Of a stretch of 7,818 nt of DNA, positions 1 through 5,789 are shown piece by piece. The notes beneath the pieces are model-generated. The model worked only from the letters and a program-made list of their open reading frames with translations, did not search any database and was not told the origin of the DNA. Every line of letters begins with the position of its first letter. Positions within the stretch are counted from its first letter, which is position 1. The position numbers and the translations under genes are program-made. The DNA is from Planctomycetota bacterium (lineage in GTDB: Bacteria > Planctomycetota > UBA1135 > UBA2386), in the NCBI GenBank assembly GCA_003235605.1, contig QJVU01000255.1, positions 1-7,818 of the forward strand. Direction: 5' to 3'.

Positions 1-954
1 GAGCTCTGCCGGGAACACCAGGTACCCAACTTCCATTTCTCCACCAACGCCATCGCCATGAACAAGAGTATCATGCAGAAGATCCTCGACGTGGAGATGC
101 CGTTGCTGACGATCTCGATCGACGGCGGGACCAGGGAGACCTTCGAGCGGATCCGACCACCGGCGAAGTGGGATACCCTGATGAGCCGCTTCGATCTGAT
201 CAACGAAATGAAGCGGGCCGCAGGGTCGCGCCTGCCGGTCCTGACGGCTACGGCCGTGCTGATGCGCTCCAACATCCGCGAGATGCCCCAGCTGATCCGC
301 CTCATGCGCGAGAAGGGTGTCGACCACATGAACTTCGTCTACATGGCAGTCATGGGTGGTCTGGGCATCGAGGACGAGACCCTCTTCAACGATCCGGTGC
401 TCTGCAACGAGATGCTCCAGCAGATGCGACAGACCGCCCACGAGGTTGGCATGCAGGTGCAAATCCCGATGCCGATTCCGGTGGGCATCCACAAGGCCGG
501 CGAGACCGATGTCACCGACGCGGCCAGGAGTGAAGAAGGCGGCGGCCAGGCCCTGGTACCGGACACCGATGCGGAGCTGGCGGAGGGGTCGTTCGACGAG
601 GCCGAGTACCTCAACAGCAAGAACCGGGAGTTCCTCCTCAAGGCCAAGGAGAAGCAACACCACAACCGGGCCTGCTACTTCCCCTGGTACTACATCCACG
701 TCAATCCCGATGGGACCGTGTTCCCCTGCGGGGCTTGGTTCGAGTTCACCACCTTCGGCGACTTCAAGACCCAGAGCTTCCGGGAGATCTGGACCGGCAG
801 GCCCTATCAAGAGCTCCGCAGCCAGATCTACAACATGCGGCTCCGCGACGTGTGCGCCAACTGCTCCGTGGCCAACATGGGCCGTCCCGATGTCGTGGCC
901 TCGTTCAGCCACCGGGCGAAGGTGCGGCGCCAGCAACAGCAGCAGCAGCGATAG
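1..954 (+). CDS. Radical SAM/SPASM-domain protein, 5'-truncated
   Basis: The frame is open from base 1 to the TAG at 952-954, so the N-terminus, including the radical SAM CxxxCxxC cluster motif, lies outside the window. The ATG at 58 is internal: the residues before it (FSTNAIAM) continue the conserved 'sTNg' strand of the radical SAM barrel. ISIDGGTRETFERIR follows, matching the usual SiDg...etyeriR segment. The C-terminal part has CYFPW...NPDGTVFPCG, which fits the SPASM pattern CX12GX4C, and then CANC. Only these four SPASM cysteines are present; the CX5CX3C half of a seven-Cys SPASM is missing, so one auxiliary [4Fe-4S] cluster is likely. An acidic, Gly-rich linker of about 50 residues precedes the SPASM part. 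The protein ends in a poly-Gln run. Such enzymes modify peptides or act as anaerobic maturases. The substrate is unknown, and no precursor peptide gene is visible nearby. Confidence 0.88.
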   Translation, partial: ELCREHQVPNFHFSTNAIAMNKSIMQKILDVEMPLLTISIDGGTRETFERIRPPAKWDTLMSRFDLINEMKRAAGSRLPVLTATAVLMRSNIREMPQLIRLMREKGVDHMNFVYMAVMGGLGIEDETLFNDPVLCNEMLQQMRQTAHEVGMQVQIPMPIPVGIHKAGETDVTDAARSEEGGGQALVPDTDAELAEGSFDEAEYLNSKNREFLLKAKEKQHHNRACYFPWYYIHVNPDGTVFPCGAWFEFTTFGDFKTQSFREIWTGRPYQELRSQIYNMRLRDVCANCSVANMGRPDVVASFSHRAKVRRQQQQQQR

Positions 955-997
955 CAACGGCAGCAGCGACTACAACAGCGGCAACAAGAACCACCCC
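931..997 (+). repeat. CAG/CAA-rich low-complexity tract across the radical SAM stop codon
   Basis: A run of CAG/CAA triplets encodes the last glutamines of the radical SAM protein (QQQQQQR). A similar pattern of cag, caa and gcaac units continues past the stop at 952-954 into the intergenic spacer. In another frame the tract would read as an Asn/Ser/Gly-rich stretch. It looks like a short degenerate triplet repeat that may have arisen by slippage. No function is apparent. Confidence 0.6.
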
Positions 998-1053
998 ATG
1001 GCAAGAAGAGTGGCGCTCCGCTCTCTGCCGAGTAGGCTGAGGCCTGTCTAGGA

Positions 1054-1896
1054 ATGCCCTCCCTCTTGCTCCAAGATCAGGTTGCCGTCGTCACCGGCGG
1101 CGGTTGGAACATCGGCCGCGCCGTCGCCCTGGGGTTCGCCCGGGCCGGGGCCAGGGTGGTGGTCGCTGCCCGCCGGGCGGCCCACCTCGAGGAGGTCGTG
1201 GGGACGATCCGCGCAGCGGGGGGAGAGGCCCTTGCAGTGCCCACGGACGTGACTCGCCTTGCAGAAGTCGAGAGGATGGTGAGCGCAGCGGTAGAGACCT
1301 TCGGCACCGTGGACATCCTTGCAGCTGCCGCCGGCGGCGGCGGCGCCTATGCTGCAATCGATGAGGTCGCTCCCCAGGATTGGTACGACGTCCACCTGAA
1401 GAACCTCCACGGCACCTTCCACGCGGCCCGCTGTGTGCTGCCGATCCTGCGCGCGAAGAACAGCGGGGTGATCCTCACGTTCTCCGGTGGCGGAGCCTAC
1501 TTCCCGATGCTGGGCCACCACCTGACCGCATACGCAACGGCCAAGGCGGCCATCTGCCGTTTCACCGACCAGCTCCAGGCAGAGTTGCTGGACACTGGAA
1601 TCCGTGTCAACTGCATCGAGCCCGGAATGGTGTGGAGCCCCGATCGGCTGCGAGAGGTGGAAGCCGAGGAAGCGCAGACCGGCACGCCGCACCCCGATCG
1701 GCACCTCAACCGCCCGCCAGAGGATGCTGCCGAGCTTGCCTTGTTCCTGGCTTCCGAGGCCGGATCCGGTATCCGAGGCAGGCTGCTGGCAGTCGGAGAC
1801 CGCTGGTGGCGGAATCCCGACAGCGTGCAGGATGTCGAGGCGACCGTACATCTCTATCGCCTCCGGCGCATGGACGAAACGGCGCCCGATGCCTAG
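1054..1896 (+). CDS. Short-chain dehydrogenase/reductase (SDR family), 280 aa
   Basis: A classical-type SDR oxidoreductase with a Rossmann fold, using NAD(P)(H) to oxidise or reduce a carbonyl or alcohol in the cytoplasm. The cofactor motif TGGGWNIG is at residues 14-21. Arg39-Arg40 after the second strand suggest NADP(H) preference, and D65 is the usual adenine-binding Asp. The candidate catalytic residues are N117 (in NLHGTF), S144 (in FSGGGA), Y160 and K164 (YATAK), followed by the EPGMV segment at 189-193. Two oddities: the usual NNAG motif is AAAAG (90-94), and Ser to Tyr is 16 residues rather than about 13. The ATG at 1054 is preceded by GAGG at 1039-1042. The gene lies 99 bp downstream of the radical SAM gene on the same strand, so co-transcription is possible. 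The substrate cannot be inferred. Confidence 0.92.
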   Translation: MPSLLLQDQVAVVTGGGWNIGRAVALGFARAGARVVVAARRAAHLEEVVGTIRAAGGEALAVPTDVTRLAEVERMVSAAVETFGTVDILAAAAGGGGAYAAIDEVAPQDWYDVHLKNLHGTFHAARCVLPILRAKNSGVILTFSGGGAYFPMLGHHLTAYATAKAAICRFTDQLQAELLDTGIRVNCIEPGMVWSPDRLREVEAEEAQTGTPHPDRHLNRPPEDAAELALFLASEAGSGIRGRLLAVGDRWWRNPDSVQDVEATVHLYRLRRMDETAPDA

Positions 1897-2034
1897 GGGT
1901 TTCTGCAGCGCATCGCAATTCATGTGTAGCGCAGGCATTGCGCCCGCTGTGCCGCCGGAGCTGCTTCATGAGTGTTTCAATCCGTGCAGCGACACATTGA
2001 ATGCGCCGATCTCATGGTTAGCGTACCGCCCCAG

Positions 2035-2463
2035 ATGACGACCAAGACGAAAACGCAGAGCCCCAACTCGGACACCGTCACCGACGGCATCCGCATCCAG
2101 GCCTCGGCGCAGTACCTGCCTGACGAGTCAGATCCGGATGCGCCGTTCTACCTGTTCGTCTACAGGATCGTGATCCGCAACGAGGGTCACCGACGGGCGA
2201 AGCTGCTATCGCGCCATTGGGTCATCAAGGATGCCAACAACGAGCGGCATGACGTGGAGGGGCCCGGCGTCGTCGGCGAGTTCCCCGACCTGGGACCCGG
2301 CGAGAGCTTCCAGTATGTGAGCAGCTGTCCTCTCAGGACGCACTGGGGCACGATGGAGGGCAGCTATCTGTTCGAGCGCGCGGACGGCGACCAGTTCAAG
2401 GTGAAGATCGGCAGGTTCTTCCTGGTGCCCAACACCGAGCCGATCTCCGCGCTCCAGAAGTAG
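2035..2463 (+). CDS. apaG: ApaG-domain protein (DUF525), about 142 aa
   Basis: The family signature is clear: a beta-sandwich protein with YRIVIRNEG, then RHWVIKDANN, then the Gly-rich GPGVVGEFPDLGPGESFQY, and the C-terminal CPLRTHWGTMEGSY motif followed by FKVKIGRFFLV. ApaG was named from the E. coli apaGH locus and has been linked to Co2+/Mg2+ phenotypes; its biochemical role is poorly defined. Similar domains occur in eukaryotic FBxo3 and PDIP38. I prefer the ATG at 2035 (MTTKTKTQ), which gives a length near the usual 125-130 residues plus a short polar extension. ATG at 2014 or GTG at 1972 would add 7 or 21 residues in frame, and no strong ribosome binding site decides between them. It is the last rightward gene and converges with the selenoprotein gene that ends at 2513. 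No apaH is visible. Confidence 0.9.
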   Translation: MTTKTKTQSPNSDTVTDGIRIQASAQYLPDESDPDAPFYLFVYRIVIRNEGHRRAKLLSRHWVIKDANNERHDVEGPGVVGEFPDLGPGESFQYVSSCPLRTHWGTMEGSYLFERADGDQFKVKIGRFFLVPNTEPISALQK

Positions 2464-2512
2464 CGGCCGGGCTGAAGGAACAACGATCTGGGCCCCGATT
2501 CTCCTCGCTGGG

Positions 2513-3805
2513 CTACTGCCTCTCCGGGAGCAGAAGCTCGATCGCGATGTCGTGTGTGCAGGCTTTCCGGTTTGGGCGAAAGCCCGGCTTCCGTTGGTAG
2601 CTGACGTCCTTGCTCACGATCTTGAGCTTTGTGACGGCCTTCTTCTTCACATCGTACGTGTAGTAGCCCAGGAGCTTCCCCGCGGACCTGAACATCGGCC
2701 GCGCGGTCTTGCGGCGACCGGCCTCAATGGCCGCGCGTGGTTCCAGTACGAACTCGCCATCCACGCGACCCTCGATCAGGGCGGCTTGCCCGGCTACCAC
2801 CGCGTCCATGGTTGCGCCGATCTTGCACGAGACGGAGCTATCTTCCAGTGCGATCCAGACGCCCCCGCGCGGGACCATCGCCTTGGCGATCTTCAGGCAC
2901 AGCGCCTTGTCGAGCCAGAGCTGCTCCCCTTCTGGACCGAACACCTTGGCAAGTGCCTGGAGGTCCTGCTCATCCAGCCGGACGATCTCCGCGCCCACCA
3001 GCGAGTCGTAATAGGAGTGCGAGCTGCGCGACCAGATCCTCAGGACCGGCTGACTGGCTTTGTCTCCGGGCTCGACCAGAGGCTGTTTCTCCACATCGGC
3101 GACCTCCGAGGCCTTGCCGTCCAGGATCTCCTGCCAGTCCTTGGGGCGTCTGCCGTTCAGCTTCTTCAACGTGCGCTCGGCAGCCCGGAAGAACATCTTG
3201 ATCGATCCATTCTTGTGCTCCCTGCCGGCCTTCACGTACTGGTTGGTCTCGGGTCGATCCTCTGGCTGCATCGACTCCCCCCGCAGGTATCCGCTACTCC
3301 AGTCCCGCGTGTAGAGGGCAGAGTAGAACTCACAGAGAGTGCCGTTGGGCAGCAACATCCCTTCACGCACACCGCCGTGGAGCGAACCACGGTTTTCGGC
3401 CTGCAGCTGTTCGTGGTAGTTCTCCACCAGCGGGACATCTTCCTTGGGGAGCAACTCCTTGGTGCAGAGCTCGGTCACGACCACCGGGATGAAGTACTTC
3501 TTCAGGATTGCGACGGTGCGGGCATCGGAGAGCGACCCGGCTCTCACGGCGACGGAGCCTGCTCAACAGTTGCCGGTCTCCCAGATGCCATCCGCGCAGA
3601 ACATGTAGACAGGCTTGTTGGCCTTCTGGGCCTCCGCCAGGGCCGCTTTCAGGGAGGCGCGCCAAGGGATCAGCCTCCACTGAGACTCCCGGCGGGTGGC
3701 ACGGATGGCCGCGAACTCCTTGTCGACGAGGATGCGGCAGTTCTGGGCGGGGACCGTGGCCCCAAGACAGCAGAGCAGGAGGACGAGACGACAAATGCCG
3801 GTCAT
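2513..3805 (-). CDS. Putative selenoprotein, exported thioredoxin-fold protein with a Cys-Sec (G-N-C-U) motif, 430 aa by UGA readthrough
   Basis: From the ATG at 3805 the frame runs 80 codons to a TGA (3563-3565), then continues in the same frame for 349 codons to a TAG at 2513-2515. Residues 1-20 look like a Sec signal peptide (hydrophobic LVLLLCCLG, cleavage after VPA). KAALAEAQKANKPVYMF (53-69) is a typical lead-in to a thioredoxin-like active site. It is followed by C70, then G78-N79-C80-U81, and then LSDARTVAILKKYFIPVVV, where related thioredoxin-like proteins have their helix and central strand. The homologous frame on both sides argues for readthrough as selenocysteine. The roughly 270 residues after about 160 belong to no family I recognise. 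A SECIS-like hairpin follows the TGA. The gene starts 56 nt after the first selenoprotein gene and is probably co-transcribed with it. The GTG at 3547 is a spurious start inside the hairpin. Alternatives are a recent nonsense mutation or a sequencing error. Confidence 0.82.
3526..3548 (-). promoter_or_regulatory. Candidate bacterial SECIS hairpin of the second selenoprotein gene
   Basis: In the transcript, GAGAGC pairs perfectly with GCUCUC (6 bp) around the loop CGGGUC. The loop's second base, G, lies 25 nt after the UGA. Beyond one unpaired U on the 5' side, two more G-C pairs extend the stem (15-16 with 36-37 after the UGA). A 3-14 nt apical loop with a G among its first two bases, 16-37 nt from the UGA, is the published bacterial SECIS geometry. 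A single bulged U is also present in the E. coli fdhF element. SelB binding is inferred. Confidence 0.72.
3563..3565 (-). other. In-frame TGA, probable selenocysteine codon (Sec81)
   Basis: This TGA directly follows TGT (Cys80) and precedes GCA GGC TCC. It is the only in-frame stop between the ATG at 3805 and the TAG at 2513. Its position in the predicted thioredoxin-fold active-site loop is where a redox Cys or Sec is expected. Confidence 0.82.
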
Positions 3806-3861
3806 GATCGACGGATTGTCCCCACCTACTGCTGGGAGAGCGGCGGTGTTGGCAAAAAAGC

Positions 3862-4296
3862 CTAGGGCGAGCTCAGGGTCTGCAATACCTGCCTCGTGTC
3901 GTCCGTGACCAGCCGCGTACCGTCGTAGAGATGCAGCCTGGGCAGGCGGCGGATATGGAACTGCTTGGAGACCTCCGACTGCCAGCTGGCCACGTCGATC
4001 TTGCGCAGGCGGACGGTGCCCAGCTTCCGGATGAGGGCCTCCAACTGAGGCCCCAGCTGAACGCAGCCGGGTCACCAGTCGGCGCCGAACTCCAGCACGG
4101 TCCAGGTGCCGGGGACCAGGTGGTCCTCGAGGTTCACGGTCTCCCCATGGGAGATCGTGGCCACGAGCGTCTCCGGGTCGAGCTTGTCGGTGGGTAGCTT
4201 GATCCCGGCATTGGAGCAGGCTGCGGGCAGCAGGGCGAGGGGCACCAGGAGGAGAAGCTTCGATCTGGACATGGGACAGCTATCGGCAGCGGGCAC
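3862..4296 (-). CDS. Putative selenoprotein, thioredoxin-like lipoprotein with a UxxC active site (W-U-P-G-C), 144 aa by UGA readthrough
   Basis: The frame encodes 74 residues, a TGA (4072-4074), then 69 more residues to a TAG at 3862-3864. The second part completes a thioredoxin fold. VLEFGADW-U-P-G-C matches the thioredoxin 'vlvdFwAeWCgpC' with Sec75 in place of the first catalytic Cys and C78 as the resolving Cys. VRLRKIDVAS is the next strand, and FHIRRLPRLHLYDG contains the cis-Pro (P119). The N-terminus has a hydrophobic segment ending LLPAAC, a probable lipobox with Cys27 lipidated, though Pro at -3 is unusual. The GTG at 4296 is preceded by AGAAGG with 6-nt spacing. The ATG at 4272 would give 136 aa with Sec67 and has no clear ribosome site. 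It is likely an envelope-anchored reductase acting extracytoplasmically. It lies 41 nt after the aldehyde dehydrogenase and 56 nt before the second selenoprotein gene. Confidence 0.87.
4034..4054 (-). promoter_or_regulatory. Candidate bacterial SECIS hairpin of the thioredoxin-like selenoprotein gene
   Basis: In the transcript, GGGCCUC pairs perfectly with GAGGCCC (7 bp, plus an outer G-U pair) around the five-base loop AGUUG. The second loop base is G, 27 nt after the UGA, and is followed by U, as in the GU of the E. coli fdhF loop. Stem length, loop size and distance fit the bacterial SECIS model. A second hairpin, CCCGGCUG/CAGCUGGG with loop CGUU, begins immediately after the UGA and overlaps the SECIS stem by a few bases. 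It may stack below or compete with it. Confidence 0.75.
4072..4074 (-). other. In-frame TGA, probable selenocysteine codon (Sec75)
   Basis: This TGA lies between TGG (Trp) and CCC GGC TGC (P-G-C), exactly where thioredoxins have the nucleophilic Cys of WCxxC. The frame is unbroken on both sides. Trp is encoded by TGG next to it, and TGA is used as a normal stop by the neighbouring ThDP enzyme and aldehyde dehydrogenase genes. General reassignment of TGA to Trp is therefore unlikely. Confidence 0.87.
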
Positions 4297-4307
4297 CGTC
4301 GACCTTC

Positions 4308-4346
4308 TCAGGGTTGCTCAGGGTTGCTCAGGGTTGATCAGGGTTG
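4308..4346 (-). repeat. 10-bp tandem direct repeat, about 3.9 copies, between the aldehyde dehydrogenase and selenoprotein genes
   Basis: The plus-strand unit is TCAGGGTTGC, repeated at 4308, 4318, 4328 (reads TCAGGGTTGA) and 4338 (partial). On the coding strand this is AACCCTGAGC, so each copy carries a TGA. Because the period is 10, the TGAs fall in all three frames. The first copy supplies the aldehyde dehydrogenase stop codon, and the last runs into the AGAAGG ribosome site of the selenoprotein gene. Confidence 0.9.
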
Positions 4347-5786
4347 GCTGTTTGGCACCTGCCTCAGGATCAGCAGGCGGATCTCGGTCATGTCCGCCAT
4401 GGCAAAACGGATTCCTTCGCGACCCAGGCCAGAGTCCTTCACGCCCCCATAGGGCATGTGGTCCACGCGCCAGGAGGGCACGTCCCCGATCACGACGCCA
4501 CCGACCTGCAACTCGTCCCAGGCCCTGTGGGCCTTGTAGATGTCCCGGGTGAAAATCCCTGCCTGCAGGCCGAATGCGGAATCGTTCACCTCCTGCAGGG
4601 CATCGTCGAAGTCGCTGAAGCTCGACAGCACCGCCACCGGGCCGAACGCCTCCTTGCAGACTACCTCTTGGTCCTTGGGCACGTCCTCCAGGAGCGTTGC
4701 CTCGAGCATCGCGCCGTCGCGGTTGCCGCCACACAGGATCCTGGCACCAGCCTTGCGTGCCCCCTCGATCCAGCCATGCAGGCGCGCGGCCTCCTTCTCC
4801 GAGATCATCGGGCCCAGGAACACGCTCTCGTCCCTGGGGTTCCCGAGCTTCAGCTCCTTGGTCGCGGCTACCAGCTTCTGCCGGAAGATGTCATAGATGT
4901 CCTCGTGGACCAGGACCCGCTGCACGCCGATGCAGCTCTGGCCAGACTGGTAGAACGCTCCGAACACGATGCGTTCCGCCGCGTCGTCCAGGTTGGCGTC
5001 ATGATCCACTACGCAGGCAGCGTTGCCCCCCAGCTCCAGGACCACCTTCTTCTTGCCGGCCTTGGCCTTGAGCGCCCAGCCCACGGCCGGCGAGCCGGTG
5101 AAGCTCAAGAGCTTCAGACGTTCGTCCACCGTGAACAGGTCGGCGCCTTCCCGGTGGGCCGGCAGTATCGAGAAGGCACCCCTGGGCAGGTCGGTCTCCG
5201 CGAGGATCTCGCCGAGGATCAGTGCTCCGATCGGCGTCAGGCTGGCAGGCTTCAGGATGAACGGGCAGCCCACCGCCAGGGCCGGGGCAACCTTGTGGGC
5301 CACGAGATTGAGGGGGAAGTTGAACGGCGCGATGAAGGAGCAGGCGCCGATGGGGACCCGCTTCCACATGCCCGAGTAGCCCCTTGCTCGTGGTGAGATG
5401 TCCATGGGCAGCACCTCCCCGAGCTGGCGGACCGACTCCTCGGCGGCGACACGGAAGGTGTCGATGAGGCGGGTGACCTCGCCGCGACTGTCCTTGATGG
5501 GCTTGCCGGCCTCGACGCAGAGTGCCTGGGAGAGCTCCTCGTGCCGCTCCTGGAATCGCTGCATGCAGTGGTTCAGGACCTGTTGGCGCTGGTAGCCGGG
5601 GAGCCGGCGCATGGGTTCCTCGGCGTCGACCGCAGCGGCGATGGCTGCGTCGATGGCGCTGGGGTCCGCCAACGCTACCCGGGTGGCGAGATCGCCCGTG
5701 TACTTGTCATGGACCTCGAGGTCTTGGTTGGCCGCAACCGGCTCGTTGGCCAGGTAGTAGGGATAGACGGGTTCTAGCTTCACCAT
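4338..5786 (-). CDS. NAD(P)-dependent aldehyde dehydrogenase, 482 aa
   Basis: A full-length member of the ALDH superfamily, which oxidises aldehydes to acids (or acyl derivatives) with NAD(P)+ in the cytoplasm. The signatures appear in order: FNFPLN with oxyanion Asn156, ILKP with cofactor-binding Lys179, FTGSPAVG at 229-236, ELGGN with general base Glu251, and GQSC with the nucleophile Cys285. Later come EAFGPV, NDSAFGLQAGIFT and PYGGVKDSGLGREG. Length is normal (about 480). The ATG at 5786 follows the TGA of the upstream ThDP gene by only 3 nt, so the two are almost certainly translationally linked and may act in one pathway. The substrate is not determinable from the sequence; the family includes lactaldehyde, succinate semialdehyde and phosphorylating-independent glyceraldehyde-3-phosphate enzymes. 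The C-terminus and stop lie in a 10-bp tandem repeat. Confidence 0.93.
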   Translation of the reverse strand: MVKLEPVYPYYLANEPVAANQDLEVHDKYTGDLATRVALADPSAIDAAIAAAVDAEEPMRRLPGYQRQQVLNHCMQRFQERHEELSQALCVEAGKPIKDSRGEVTRLIDTFRVAAEESVRQLGEVLPMDISPRARGYSGMWKRVPIGACSFIAPFNFPLNLVAHKVAPALAVGCPFILKPASLTPIGALILGEILAETDLPRGAFSILPAHREGADLFTVDERLKLLSFTGSPAVGWALKAKAGKKKVVLELGGNAACVVDHDANLDDAAERIVFGAFYQSGQSCIGVQRVLVHEDIYDIFRQKLVAATKELKLGNPRDESVFLGPMISEKEAARLHGWIEGARKAGARILCGGNRDGAMLEATLLEDVPKDQEVVCKEAFGPVAVLSSFSDFDDALQEVNDSAFGLQAGIFTRDIYKAHRAWDELQVGGVVIGDVPSWRVDHMPYGGVKDSGLGREGIRFAMADMTEIRLLILRQVPNSQP

Positions 5787-5789
5787 GGT

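Noticed and set aside
1048..1938. 296-codon minus-strand ORF opposite the SDR gene
   Set aside because: The plus strand carries the full set of SDR motifs. The minus-strand translation has no family signature.
1968..2000. Ten-codon ORF (MSVSIRAATH) with GGAG upstream, before apaG
   Set aside because: It is very short with no supporting evidence. A leader peptide role cannot be argued from this sequence alone.
2459..2517. AGTAGC...GCTACT inverted repeat between the convergent genes as a terminator
   Set aside because: The arms are simply the two TAG stop codons and adjacent bases, separated by about 47 nt. There is no strong stem or U tract.
3851..3862. GGCAAAAAAGCC between the two selenoprotein genes as a terminator
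   Set aside because: Only a 3-bp stem is possible. The A/T run alone does not make an intrinsic terminator.
2552..3865. 437-codon plus-strand ORF opposite the second selenoprotein gene
   Set aside because: It has no recognisable motif, lies in exact codon register antisense to a frame with a signal peptide and thioredoxin-like features, and overlaps the end of the neighbouring gene. It is a typical GC-rich shadow.
3563..4075. 170-codon minus-strand ORF reaching from the second selenoprotein into the first
   Set aside because: Its upstream part reads the first thioredoxin gene out of frame. The signal peptide begins at the ATG at 3805, which is the better start.
2513..4296. General reassignment of UGA to Trp, or simple pseudogenes
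   Set aside because: TGG encodes Trp throughout, including just before one of the TGAs, and neighbouring genes end in TGA. Each gene has only one in-frame stop, both are at redox positions, and no other damage is seen.
4344..5396. 350-codon plus-strand ORF opposite the aldehyde dehydrogenase
   Set aside because: The minus strand encodes a complete ALDH with all catalytic residues, so this is an antisense shadow.
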